DNA from: Actinomycetes bacterium | Lineage (GTDB): Bacteria > Actinomycetota > Acidimicrobiia > Acidimicrobiales > RAAP-2 | NCBI GenBank assembly: GCA_021793515.1 | Contig: JAJYSP010000004.1 | Span: 1 to 64,000 of the forward strand | DNA length: 64,000 bases | Direction: 5' to 3' | Shown: positions 22,775 to 30,974 of the stretch, in pieces | Numbering within the stretch: position 1 is the stretch's first letter | Layout of the letters: every line of letters starts with the position of its first letter | Position numbers and translations under genes: made by a program | Notes under the pieces: model-generated | What the model was told of the DNA's origin: nothing | The model's input: only the letters and a program-made list of their open reading frames with translations | Databases searched by the model: none

Positions 22775-24282
22775 TGACGGCGGCACAACCCGGAGGTCGC
22801 GCGGCCTCGATCCCCTTGATGGGTCATGAGATCGAGCCGACGATGTTCGAATTGTCCGTTCGGGGCCGCTCGGCGGCCCAACTGCGGACCACCGGAATCG
22901 CTCCGCGCGCGATCGAGTCGATGGTGCCGGCTAGCCACCTCAACCCTGAACCACTCGTGACCGCCGATCTCGCCGAACGCGATCTCGTCGGCCACGTGAC
23001 TCGCCTCACGCACCGACAGTTCTCGGTGGATCTCGGCGCGTACCCACTCGGGTCGTGCACCATGAAGTACAACCCGAAGTTCTGCGACGCGATCGCGGCC
23101 GATCCGGGGCTCGCCTCGGTGCACCCCGGTGCGCCCGTCGCCATGGTCCAGGGCTGGCTCGAGTTGCTCGTGACCCTTGAGGAGCGTCTCTGCGCGATCA
23201 CCGGTATGGCGGCGGCGACCTTGCAACCGGCCGCGGGCGCGGCGGGGGAGTTGACGGGGCTGCTGCTCATGCGCGCGTTCCATCACGCCAACGGCGACGA
23301 ACGGCGTCGCGTGATCATCCCGGACTCCTCGCACGGTACGAATCCGGCCTCGGTGACCCTCGGGGGATACCAGGTGACGACGGTGCCGTCTAACGAGCGC
23401 GGCCTGGTGGATCTCGACGCCCTTCGCGCCGCGCTCGGCCCCGACGTCGCGGGGATCATGCTCACCAACCCCAACACCGTCGGGCTCTTCGAAGAGCAGA
23501 TCGTCGAGATCGCCGAGGCGGTCCACGACGTCGGGGGTTTGCTGTACTACGACGGTGCGAACCTGAACGCCATCCTCGGCGTCGTGCGACCCGGTGACAT
23601 GGGCTTTGACATCGTGCACATGAACCTGCACAAGACCTTCGCGACGCCCCACGGGGGCGGGGGACCCGGGGCCGGCCCAGTCGCGGTCTCGTCGCGACTC
23701 GAGCAGTTCCTGCCGGGTCCGCGCGCGACGCGCGTGGATGGTCGCTACGAGTGGGTGACGCCGAAATCGTCAATCGGGCGGGTGCACGGTTGGCACGGCA
23801 ACGCACTCGTGCTCGCCCGAGCGCTCGCCTACATCGAGGTCCACGGCGCCGCCGGCTTGGAGCGTGTCGCCCAGCACGCCGTCTTGAACGCCAACTGGCT
23901 ACGCCGACGCCTCGCGGATACGCTGCCCGCGGCCTACGAACGGCCCTGCATGCACGAGTGCGTGCTCACCGCCACGGCGGTGAAGTCGGCCCACGGGGTG
24001 CGAGGTCTCGACATCGCCAAGGCCCTCTTGGATGAGGGCTTCCACGCGCCGACGGTCTACTTCCCCCTCATCGTCGACGAGGCGCTGATGTTCGAGCCGA
24101 CCGAAACCGAGAGTCCCCAGACCCTCGAGGCGCTCGCCGTCGCGGTCGAATCGATCGTCGCGCGAGCGGCCACGGACCCCGAGTCGCTGCACCGCGCGCC
24201 ATCGCACACCCCGGTGTCGCGCGTGGATGAGGCACGCGCGGCACGCCACCTGATCGCGACCGAGGACGACGCCGAGCGCTAA
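22774..24282 (+). CDS. gcvPB: Glycine dehydrogenase (decarboxylating) subunit 2
   Basis: C-terminal half of the split P protein with the PLP site. 502 residues. YPLGSCTMKYNPKFCD, PDSSHGTNPASVTLGGY, DGANLNAILGVVRPGD and the PLP-binding NLHKTFATPHGGGGPGAGP (lysine in HKT) are intact. Decarboxylates glycine and loads the aminomethyl group on GcvH. ATG 22774 overlaps the gcvPA stop by one base (TGATG); GTG 22771 is an alternative three bases earlier. No lpd gene follows, so the L protein must be encoded elsewhere. Confidence 0.94.
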   Translation: MTAAQPGGRAASIPLMGHEIEPTMFELSVRGRSAAQLRTTGIAPRAIESMVPASHLNPEPLVTADLAERDLVGHVTRLTHRQFSVDLGAYPLGSCTMKYNPKFCDAIAADPGLASVHPGAPVAMVQGWLELLVTLEERLCAITGMAAATLQPAAGAAGELTGLLLMRAFHHANGDERRRVIIPDSSHGTNPASVTLGGYQVTTVPSNERGLVDLDALRAALGPDVAGIMLTNPNTVGLFEEQIVEIAEAVHDVGGLLYYDGANLNAILGVVRPGDMGFDIVHMNLHKTFATPHGGGGPGAGPVAVSSRLEQFLPGPRATRVDGRYEWVTPKSSIGRVHGWHGNALVLARALAYIEVHGAAGLERVAQHAVLNANWLRRRLADTLPAAYERPCMHECVLTATAVKSAHGVRGLDIAKALLDEGFHAPTVYFPLIVDEALMFEPTETESPQTLEALAVAVESIVARAATDPESLHRAPSHTPVSRVDEARAARHLIATEDDAER

Positions 24283-24329
24283 CGCAACGTCGCCCGTTGG
24301 CGATCGTTGGCGCCCGGTACCATGGCCCC

Positions 24330-25076
24330 ATGGACGCACCCCTGATCGGCGTGACGGGCCGGCGGTGGTCCGCGGCGCGGCTCGGCACCTCGGTGCCGCT
24401 TGCCATGTCGGGGCTCACCGTTGACGTCCACTTCGCGGATTACGCCGCGTCGATCGCGGCCGCGGGGGGAGTACCGGTCCAGTTGACGCGCGACGCGCCG
24501 GTGTCCGACCTAGTGAACCGCCTCGATGGGCTCGTGTTGAGCGGGGGCGCCGACGTCGATCCCGCCCGCTACGGCGCGCGACCCGACGTCGGACTTGGCG
24601 AGGTCGAGCCCGAGCGCGACGCTTGGGAACTCGCGTTGCTCGCGGCGGCGGCCGCACTCGACCTGCCGGTGCTCGGGGTCTGTCGGGGCTTTCAACTCCT
24701 GAACGTCGCCTATGGCGGGACCCTGCGCCAACACGTCGAGCTCGACGAGGGGGCCGGCCATCCCCAGTGGGACGTCGACGGGCGAGTGGCGACTCACGAG
24801 GTCACCACCGTCGCGGGCACGACGTTGCGCGGGCTCGTCGGGGTCTCGCTCGGGGTCAATTCCCTCCACCACCAGGTCATCGAGACGGTTGGTGGGGGAC
24901 TGGTGGTCACGGCCCACGCTAGTGACGACGTGGTTGAGGGGCTCGAGACGAGTGACGGTCGCGTCCTCGCCGTCCAGTGGCACCCCGAGCTGCTCGCCAA
25001 GCCCGACCCGACCTTCACCTGGATCGTCGATCGCAGCCGTCGTTACCGTGCTCGGCGCCCGCTCAGTGCAGGGTGA
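24330..25076 (+). CDS. Class I glutamine amidotransferase-like hydrolase (gamma-glutamyl-GABA hydrolase type)
   Basis: 248 residues. Peptidase C26 features: LSGGADVDPARYG, the nucleophile elbow VLGVCRGFQLLNVAYGGTL with catalytic Cys, VNSLHHQVIETVGGG, and VQWHPE with the His and Glu of the triad. E. coli PuuD, which hydrolyses gamma-glutamyl-GABA in putrescine breakdown, is the best-known relative; the substrate here is not certain because no puu genes are nearby. ATG 24330 follows TACCAT (24318-24323) by six bases. The 3' end overlaps the convergent crcB by 14 bases. Confidence 0.85.
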   Translation: MDAPLIGVTGRRWSAARLGTSVPLAMSGLTVDVHFADYAASIAAAGGVPVQLTRDAPVSDLVNRLDGLVLSGGADVDPARYGARPDVGLGEVEPERDAWELALLAAAAALDLPVLGVCRGFQLLNVAYGGTLRQHVELDEGAGHPQWDVDGRVATHEVTTVAGTTLRGLVGVSLGVNSLHHQVIETVGGGLVVTAHASDDVVEGLETSDGRVLAVQWHPELLAKPDPTFTWIVDRSRRYRARRPLSAG

Positions 25077-25425
25077 TCGACATACCGAGCGCGAAGGCGA
25101 GACCCGAGAGCACCGGGGTTGCGACCACGATCGCGGCGGCGTAGCCCCAGTGATGCTCGCGCTGGAGCAGCGCCGGGACCGCGAAGGCCGATGAGAAGGT
25201 CGTGAGCCCGCCGCAGAAACCCGTCAGCAGGATCGCGTGGATGTGCGCGTCGCTCGAGGCGCTCAGCCGGTAGACGATCCAGCCGGCGATGAGGGCGCCG
25301 AGCACGTTGGCCGCGACCGTCGCCCAGGGACGACGGGTTGGGTGATGGCGCCGCACGAGGTACTCCATGACAAAGCGCAGGGCGGCGCCGAGCGCGCCGG
25401 CCACGGTGACGAGTACGAGGGTCAT
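25063..25425 (-). CDS. crcB: CrcB/Fluc fluoride channel subunit
   Basis: 120 residues, four membrane helices. Fluc motifs: GALGAALRFVMEYLV near the N-terminus, NVLGALIAGW, and GFCGGLTTFSSAFAVPALL, where the TTFSS stretch lines the fluoride pore. Exports fluoride from the cytoplasm. ATG 25425 overlaps the stop of the second crcB (ATGA), so the pair is translationally coupled and likely forms a heterodimer of opposite orientation, as in other actinobacteria and Bacillus with paired genes. The charge bias needed to confirm orientation was not computed. Confidence 0.9.
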   Translation of the reverse strand: MTLVLVTVAGALGAALRFVMEYLVRRHHPTRRPWATVAANVLGALIAGWIVYRLSASSDAHIHAILLTGFCGGLTTFSSAFAVPALLQREHHWGYAAAIVVATPVLSGLAFALGMSITLH

Positions 25426-25838
25426 GGGTGGTGGCGCAGTCCGAGCCAGGCGGCGAGGACGCCACTCGCGAGTGAGCCCACGGCGACCCCGAGGGCGATG
25501 GGCACCGAGAGGTGCCAGATCGCGGCCCAGGCCACCACCAGGCTGGAATAGGACGTGAAGCCACCGAGCAGCCCGGTGATCAGGAGCAGGCGCCACGGGT
25601 CGTTCGGATCGTGGGCCCGCAGCGCCGTGCGCAACAGCCAGGTCGCGACGTAGACACCCAGCACGTTGATGACGAGCAAGACCCACGGGACCTGGGTGGT
25701 CCAGTCCGTCGAGCCCGTCGGGACGTGCTGGAGTTTGAGCGCGAGGTCCCGGATGACCGTGCCCACGCCGCCACCAGCGAGAACGGCACCCAGGGCCAGC
25801 GCGAACCGTTTGGGAGGCAGGGTGAGATTGGCCGGCAT
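25422..25838 (-). CDS. crcB: CrcB/Fluc fluoride channel subunit, second copy
   Basis: 138 residues, four membrane helices with a slightly longer N-terminus. GGGVGTVIRDLAL, VINVLGVYVATWLL and GLLGGFTSYSSLVVAW are the Fluc motifs; compared with the partner, SYSS replaces TFSS. A TAGCCT box lies ten bases before the ATG on the minus strand. I compared the upstream 80 bases with the fluoride riboswitch architecture (GG-GAUGG, pseudoknot) and saw no match. Confidence 0.9.
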   Translation of the reverse strand: MPANLTLPPKRFALALGAVLAGGGVGTVIRDLALKLQHVPTGSTDWTTQVPWVLLVINVLGVYVATWLLRTALRAHDPNDPWRLLLITGLLGGFTSYSSLVVAWAAIWHLSVPIALGVAVGSLASGVLAAWLGLRHHP

Positions 25839-25956
25839 CTGCCTGGGTAGGCTAGTCGGTCAGGTTGCGTGTGTCGGACCAGGCCAGGCACTCGGGTCGA
25901 TCTCGACGTAACTTTACATAACGTACATTATCGGCGGTAGGGATCGGATGTCCTGG

Positions 25957-25968
25957 TATGCTTTTTTC
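25957..25968 (+). promoter_or_regulatory. Extended -10 promoter, leaderless
   Basis: TGG-TATGCT (25954-25962) followed by TTTTTC and GTG 25969. It defines the start codon of the secreted protein. Confidence 0.6.
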
Positions 25969-26364
25969 GTGCGTCGGCTCATCGCGTCTCTAGTGCTGGT
26001 CGCGGCCTCGCTTGGTCTCGCGGTGGCACCTGCGGCGGCCGACCCGCCCTCGGCCCGGATTGTGCTGTCTTTTGACTTCAGTGACAACTCGGCACCGCCG
26101 GCTGTCTCCAACGGGGCCTTTCACATCGCGACCGACGTGCTGCCCGAAGGGACGCGCGGTGTCGTGCGCCTGATTGCCATTGCACCGACCGACGCCGGTG
26201 TGTCCAACCTGGTCTGTCGCTTCCAGAACGTCGTGAAGAGCCGTGTCGAATGCGGTTTCAACTTCACCGCGGCCGGCACGTGGTTGATCCGTGCCCAGTA
26301 CGCGCCAGACCTCTCGTCACCGATCGCCTTCACGTCGGGTACAAGCATCCGCGTCGGCGACTGA
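25969..26364 (+). CDS. Small secreted protein of unknown function
   Basis: 131 residues with a classical signal peptide: basic VRR start, hydrophobic LIASLVLVAASLGLAVAP and an AAA-type cleavage site near residue 24 (PAAAD). The mature part is a predicted beta-sandwich-like domain with two cysteines (LVCRFQ and VECGFNF) that could pair. No family recognised. GTG 25969 is preferred over ATG 25948 because the latter would lie upstream of the -10 box and would add five uncleaved residues before the signal. It stands alone, between divergent crcB and the SDR gene. Confidence 0.72.
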   Translation: MRRLIASLVLVAASLGLAVAPAAADPPSARIVLSFDFSDNSAPPAVSNGAFHIATDVLPEGTRGVVRLIAIAPTDAGVSNLVCRFQNVVKSRVECGFNFTAAGTWLIRAQYAPDLSSPIAFTSGTSIRVGD

Positions 26365-26479
26365 GAGCCTCGACGCCCCTCGCGGGACACTGCATCACAG
26401 TTCGAAGTGTGGTTCGTGACGCTCATGTGTCCTGGGACCGCCACGGGACGTTGTAGCGACGGCGTTCTACACTTCGCAC

Positions 26480-27244
26480 ATGAACGAACTCTTTGATGTC
26501 TCGGGCAAGGTCGTCCTCGTCACCGGCGGGAGTCGCGGAATCGGTGCGATGATCGCCCGCGGTTTTGTCGATGCGGGCGCGTCCGTCATCATCTCTTCGC
26601 GCAAGGCGGACGCCTGCGAAGCCTTGGCGAGTGAACTGTCCGCGTTTGGCTCGTGCCGAGCAATCGCGGCGGATCTCTCCAAGCCGGACGAATGCGCCCG
26701 CCTCGCCGAGGAAGTCAGCGAAGGGGGTCGACTCGACGTGCTGGTGAACAACGCCGGTGCGACCTGGGGCGCACCTATGGCCGACTACGACGAGGCCGCC
26801 TTCGAACGCGTGCTAGCGCTCAACGTAAAGGGCGTCTTTCACCTCACCAAGTTCGCTCGCCCCTTGCTCGAGGCTTCGGCGAGTGCGACGGATCCGTCAC
26901 GGGTGATCAACATCGGCTCGATCGACGGTCTACACGTCCCGGCAATGGAGACGTACGCCTATTCAGCATCCAAGGCCGCGGTCCACCAGCTCACCCGTCA
27001 CCTCGCTAAGGCGATGGCGCCACTCGTGACGGTGAACGCGATCGCCCCGGGACCCTTCGAATCCAAGATGATGCACGCCACCCTCGAGGCGTTCGGCGAC
27101 CAGATCGCCCAGTCGGCACCGATGCGTCGGATCGGTCAGCCGTCGGATATGGCCGGTGCGGCGATCTTCCTCGCCTCCCCCGCCGCCAGCTACATCACCG
27201 GCGTGATCCTGCCCGTGGACGGCGGCATCGCGACGCTCGCCTAG
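26480..27244 (+). CDS. Short-chain dehydrogenase/reductase
   Basis: 254 residues. Classical SDR: TGGSRGIGAMIARGF binds the dinucleotide, NNAG at the end of strand 4, catalytic Ser in NIGSIDG, and YAYSASKAA with Tyr and Lys. The C-terminal SYITGVILPVDGGIA is typical of FabG/RhlG-like members acting on 3-oxoacyl or similar ketones with NAD(P)H. The substrate is not readable. ATG 26480 follows TACACT (26468-26473) by six bases. The stop shares CTAG (27241-27244) with the stop of the convergent protease. Confidence 0.88.
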   Translation: MNELFDVSGKVVLVTGGSRGIGAMIARGFVDAGASVIISSRKADACEALASELSAFGSCRAIAADLSKPDECARLAEEVSEGGRLDVLVNNAGATWGAPMADYDEAAFERVLALNVKGVFHLTKFARPLLEASASATDPSRVINIGSIDGLHVPAMETYAYSASKAAVHQLTRHLAKAMAPLVTVNAIAPGPFESKMMHATLEAFGDQIAQSAPMRRIGQPSDMAGAAIFLASPAASYITGVILPVDGGIATLA

Positions 27245-28638
27245 GCGTGCTGACGCCCAAGCACGACGGTGAGGGTGAGGTGCTTCGTGGCGCGCACGAT
27301 GCCGAGTTTGATGGTGTCACCCGGGTGCAAATCGGAGAGCACACTCGTGAGATCCTGGGTGTTGTTGATGGTCGTGCCATTCAGTGACACGATGACGTCA
27401 CCTTGACGCACGCCGGCGCGAGCGGCGCCGGTGTTGGCGATCACGCTCATCACCACCGCACCGGTCGAGACCGTGAAGCCGTACTGCAACTGCAAGGTCG
27501 GGGTCATCGACATGACCTCGACGCCGATGAAGGCGCCATGGTTGACGACGCTCTGGCCCGCCTCGAGCGACTTGAGCAGCGACTCGATCGTGGAGACCGG
27601 AATCGCGAAGCCGATGTTCTGGGCGCTCGTGCCGTCGGGTAACGTGCCCGCGACCGCGGTGTTCATCCCGATCACATCACCGCGGGCGTCGAGCAATGGT
27701 CCACCGGAGTTGCCAGGGTTGATCGCCGCGTCGGTCTGGATCATGTTGCTGAGGGTCTCGGAACTCGAGGACGTGCCCGCGGTCACGGTGCGCCCGAGGG
27801 CCGAGACGATGCCCTGGGTCACCGTCGGGGTTCCCGCAGCGAGGCCGAGGGCGTTGCCAATCGCGACGACGGCGTCACCGACGACGAGCGCGTTGGAGTT
27901 GCCAAAGGTCACCGTCGGTAGGCCGGACGCGCCATTGATGCGAAGCAGCGCGACGTCGTCGATCGGGTTCGTGCCGATGAGGGTCGCGGGCAGGCTCGTG
28001 GTCGAACCCGAACGGGTGACGGTGATTGTCCCACCATTGGCGGCCGCAGCGATCACGTGGTTGTTCGTGATGACGAGTCCGTTGGACGAGATGATCATGC
28101 CCGTCCCCTGGTCCTCAGTTCCCTGACCCTTCACGTCGATGGAGACGACGGCCGGCAGGACGCGTTGGACAAGGGTCGGGATCGTGAGTCCGCTCGGCAG
28201 GACCGCGCCGGTGGGCGCGTTGGAGACGGCGTTGATCGTGACACCGGGGGTGCTGCTCGATGACGGGGCGCTGAAGTGTCCGGCGAGTCCCCCGACCAGG
28301 GCGGCGACGAGCAGCAGCGAGATGCGTGAGGACCACGGTGAGCGAAGCGACGAGCGGATCGGGATCGGTGGCTCGCCGTTCCCGAGGGCGCCAGTCGGCG
28401 TCGCAATCGGCTCGCTCGTCGGGGCACCGCTCGGCTCGCTCGTCGATGAGTCGACGGAGGCGTCCGTAATCGCACCTGGTGACGACGTGGCGCCGGACGC
28501 GTCCTTCCCCTCGGGCGACGGTGGCGTCACGTCGTCGTCGGCAATGGCCGGCGCCACCCATGACGCGAGGTAGTCGAACGATGCGGGGCCGCTGGCAGGG
28601 CGATCGCTCTCCTCGGATGACGGTGGAAATTCGCTCAC
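27241..28638 (-). CDS. HtrA/DegP-family membrane-anchored serine protease with PDZ domain
   Basis: 465 residues. A disordered acidic/Ser-Thr-Pro cytoplasmic region (1-95), one membrane helix (about 106-120), a trypsin-like protease domain with triad His194 (TNNHVIAA), Asp228 (DDVALL) and Ser311 (GNSGGPL), and a C-terminal PDZ domain (about 370-460: AGVRQGDVIVSLNGT). Degrades or senses misfolded envelope proteins outside the membrane, as PepD/HtrA of actinobacteria. GTG 28638 follows TAGCAT (minus strand 28650-28645) by six bases. Not linked here to a two-component system. Confidence 0.92.
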   Translation of the reverse strand: MSEFPPSSEESDRPASGPASFDYLASWVAPAIADDDVTPPSPEGKDASGATSSPGAITDASVDSSTSEPSGAPTSEPIATPTGALGNGEPPIPIRSSLRSPWSSRISLLLVAALVGGLAGHFSAPSSSSTPGVTINAVSNAPTGAVLPSGLTIPTLVQRVLPAVVSIDVKGQGTEDQGTGMIISSNGLVITNNHVIAAAANGGTITVTRSGSTTSLPATLIGTNPIDDVALLRINGASGLPTVTFGNSNALVVGDAVVAIGNALGLAAGTPTVTQGIVSALGRTVTAGTSSSSETLSNMIQTDAAINPGNSGGPLLDARGDVIGMNTAVAGTLPDGTSAQNIGFAIPVSTIESLLKSLEAGQSVVNHGAFIGVEVMSMTPTLQLQYGFTVSTGAVVMSVIANTGAARAGVRQGDVIVSLNGTTINNTQDLTSVLSDLHPGDTIKLGIVRATKHLTLTVVLGRQHA

Positions 28639-28724
28639 GTCATCATGCTAGGCATCGCAACGTAATAATCGGCTAAACGGGAGCGAAATGTTCCTCATGA
28701 CGAAACCGAGTAGATTAGTGCCCT

Positions 28725-30038
28725 ATGCCTCGTCGCATCGAGATCGAAATTACTAGTTTGCAGGGTGATGTCGCCACGTGGCGCGCCGCCGGCGCGAAGA
28801 TGCCCAAGGGGGTGCTCAACGTCGAGTTGGTGCCCGGTGGGCCCGTCGTCGGAGGCGTCTACCGGGCCGATATCGAGCAGTACATGGAGGGGCTCGAGGT
28901 CGTCTCGGTCATGCCACCCAAGACTGCGTCACCACTCGACCCGCGTCAAGAGCGCATTGAGTTGCTGCCGAGCACCAAGCCCGTCCCCGACGTCGTCGTG
29001 ACCTACGCGACCAAGGGTCGCGGTCCGCGTCGCGACAACGACCGTGACGGTGCGCGCGGCACACGCGGCACCGGCCGCGACGGAGCACGACGCGAGGACT
29101 CCCGTCGGCCGTCCAGTCGACCACCCCGTGACGGCGCTGCACCGAGTGATCGCCCCGATCGTCCCGCCCGCACTGAGCGCGGTGAGCGCCCCGAGCGCAC
29201 CGAGCGGCCGAGCCGTGACGCTCGTCCCGCTGGCCGCGGCGCGCGTCCCGAGCGTCCGGCACGTCCCGCCGGTCCCCCGGTCACGACGACTCATCGCAAC
29301 GCGCTGCTCGCGACGCTGTCGCCCGAGCAGCTGCCCGTGGCCGAGCAGCTCCTGCGCGGCGGCATCCCTGCGGTGCGTGCCGCGGTCGCCGAGCAGAACA
29401 AGAACGCGACGGCCCAGGGACGTCCGACCGTGGACCCGGTGACAATCGATCGTATCGCCGAGGACCTGCTCGGACGGACCAATCTCGCGATGTGGAAGGA
29501 CCGGGCCGCCGGCGGCATCGCGGCCGGTCGCGAACTGCGTTTGCGTGACCTGCGCGCCGTGGTGACTTCGGCCAAGACGGTCTCACTCGACGACGAGGCG
29601 CGAGCCCAACTGAAGGAACTGCAGACCTCCCTGACCGCTCGACTCGAGGCGCTGCGAACCCAATGGGTCGAGAAGCTCGAAGCCGCGGTCGCTGCGGAGA
29701 ACCCCGTGACGGCCCTCGAGCTCGTGATTCGCCCGCCGGACATGTCCACGCGTATCAGTGCGGAGATGGCGACCAAGGTGATAGCGCTGGTCTCGTCCTC
29801 ACTCACCGCCGAGCAGGAGCCTGCTCGTTGGCGCGAGATCGTGACTCTGGCGGCCGAGACGTCGATCCGACGCAATGTCAAGCCGGTCGGGATCCCCGAG
29901 GACCCCGAATGCCACGCGCTCGCGGTGAAGAATGCGGGGGCGATTCCCGAGTTGGCCAAATTGCTCGGGATCAAGGTTCCGCCGCCGCCGCCGATTGCGC
30001 GTCCAACGCGCCGTCCGGCTACTCGTCGCCCAGCGTAA
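28725..30038 (+). CDS. Conserved protein with basic disordered centre, function unknown
   Basis: 437 residues. An N-terminal small beta-rich domain (1-95; MPRRIEIEITSLQGDVATWR and VELVPGGPVVGGVYRADI) is followed by a low-complexity centre (about 96-185) with DRDGARGT, RPERTERP and RPARPAGPP blocks, and then a helical C-terminal half (190-410) with repeated Glu/Arg-rich helices, ending in a Pro/Arg tail. I do not recognise the family. The basic RGG/RPE-like centre resembles that of the protein at 5852-7624, suggesting nucleic-acid binding (inference). TAGATT (28711-28716) lies eight bases before ATG 28725. The 3' end overlaps the convergent GNAT gene by 20 bases. Confidence 0.75.
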   Translation: MPRRIEIEITSLQGDVATWRAAGAKMPKGVLNVELVPGGPVVGGVYRADIEQYMEGLEVVSVMPPKTASPLDPRQERIELLPSTKPVPDVVVTYATKGRGPRRDNDRDGARGTRGTGRDGARREDSRRPSSRPPRDGAAPSDRPDRPARTERGERPERTERPSRDARPAGRGARPERPARPAGPPVTTTHRNALLATLSPEQLPVAEQLLRGGIPAVRAAVAEQNKNATAQGRPTVDPVTIDRIAEDLLGRTNLAMWKDRAAGGIAAGRELRLRDLRAVVTSAKTVSLDDEARAQLKELQTSLTARLEALRTQWVEKLEAAVAAENPVTALELVIRPPDMSTRISAEMATKVIALVSSSLTAEQEPARWREIVTLAAETSIRRNVKPVGIPEDPECHALAVKNAGAIPELAKLLGIKVPPPPPIARPTRRPATRRPA

Positions 30039-30432
30039 GCAATCTCGCTTTCCAACCGACGGATTCATACAGCGACTTTGTCGCACGGTCCCCGGGTAGT
30101 GCGAGTGCGTCGCGTGCGTCGGCTTCTTGGCGCGCGACGGAAACGAGCGCCCGTCCCCTCCCCTGCCGTCGCTGTGCGGGGATGACGTAGAGCGCGAGGA
30201 TCACTCGTTCCGAAACGACCATGATCGACGCGGCGTCGTCGCTCCAGAGTGAACCAGCCGTAGCGAAGGAGCGCAGCATCGCATCGGGCTCAACGTCGCC
30301 CAGCACGTCCTCGAGGTATCGTGCCCCGCCTCGTCGAGCCGCCACGTCCTCAATCGCGTGGCGCCACACGTCGGCCAGCTGCGCTGTCACGGCGCCCGCT
30401 CGTTCGATCATGGCGCCGACTCGGTCGCTCAA
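30019..30432 (-). CDS. GNAT-family N-acetyltransferase
   Basis: 137 residues. The acetyl-CoA-binding pattern YVIPAQRRQGRGRALVSVARQEA (Q/R-x-x-G-x-G/A) follows a beta strand (VILAL), and the end YESVGWKARLLTL is the common C-terminal motif of small GNAT enzymes. Substrate unknown. The frame opens at TTG 30432, immediately after the stop of the preceding gene; ATG 30411 is a plausible alternative start seven codons in. The terminal 20 bases overlap the convergent gene 28725-30038. Probably cotranscribed with the acidic zinc-ribbon protein upstream. Confidence 0.72.
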   Translation of the reverse strand: MSDRVGAMIERAGAVTAQLADVWRHAIEDVAARRGGARYLEDVLGDVEPDAMLRSFATAGSLWSDDAASIMVVSERVILALYVIPAQRRQGRGRALVSVARQEADARDALALPGDRATKSLYESVGWKARLLTLGDE

Positions 30433-30903
30433 CTAGACGCAGTCGCGGCAGAGCATGTGCGCCGCATCGGCCAGCTGGCTCGTCTTTTTCAAGAGCCGAC
30501 AGGACGAGCACCGGAATTCGTCGTCCTGCTTGGGCAGTATCGCCTCGGCGACGTCGACGCCCAGTTCTGGGTCACTGACCTCGTCATCGTCCTCGGGCAC
30601 GCTGGTGCGCAGGATCGTCTCGGCGAGCACCTCGTCGAGGGCAAGTTCGACGTCAGAGTCGTCGACCACGTCGTCGTCGTCCTCGATAATCGCAACCGCG
30701 GCTTCGACCACGTCCTCGGCGTCGTCAGCGTCCTCAATGATGTCGGCGTCCTCGGCGGCCTCGTCGACGTCCAGCTCGTCGACTTCCAGGTCCTCGGTGT
30801 CGAGCTCGTCAGCGTCGATGTCGTCGCCCACGATCTCCTCGTCGAAGCCCTCCGCGAGCTCCTCTTCGTCGAATACCTCGTCGTTATCGCTGTCGCGCAC
30901 CAT
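30433..30903 (-). CDS. DUF4193-like acidic zinc-ribbon protein
   Basis: 156 residues. Residues 1-125 are extremely acidic (runs of Asp and Glu such as EDDDDVVDDSD). The C-terminus PKQDDEFRCSSCRLL plus HMLCRDC carries a four-cysteine zinc ribbon and matches the end of actinobacterial DUF4193 proteins (Rv2699c group), in which PKQADEFTCSSC-type sequence is conserved. The acidic part is longer than in those proteins (about 100 residues total). Function unknown. ATG 30903 has a ribosome site GAGAGGG five bases upstream and a TACACT box (minus strand 30934-30929), giving a short leader. Confidence 0.8.
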   Translation of the reverse strand: MVRDSDNDEVFDEEELAEGFDEEIVGDDIDADELDTEDLEVDELDVDEAAEDADIIEDADDAEDVVEAAVAIIEDDDDVVDDSDVELALDEVLAETILRTSVPEDDDEVSDPELGVDVAEAILPKQDDEFRCSSCRLLKKTSQLADAAHMLCRDCV

Positions 30904-30974
30904 CTAATTCCCTCTCAGTAGCGCTGGCAGTGTAGAACCTTTTTGCGCCGGCGTGCGGGACCCCGGGGAATCTG

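Noticed and set aside
25839..25920. Fluoride riboswitch before the crcB pair
   Set aside because: No GG-GAUGG core, pseudoknot or terminator could be traced in the short upstream region.
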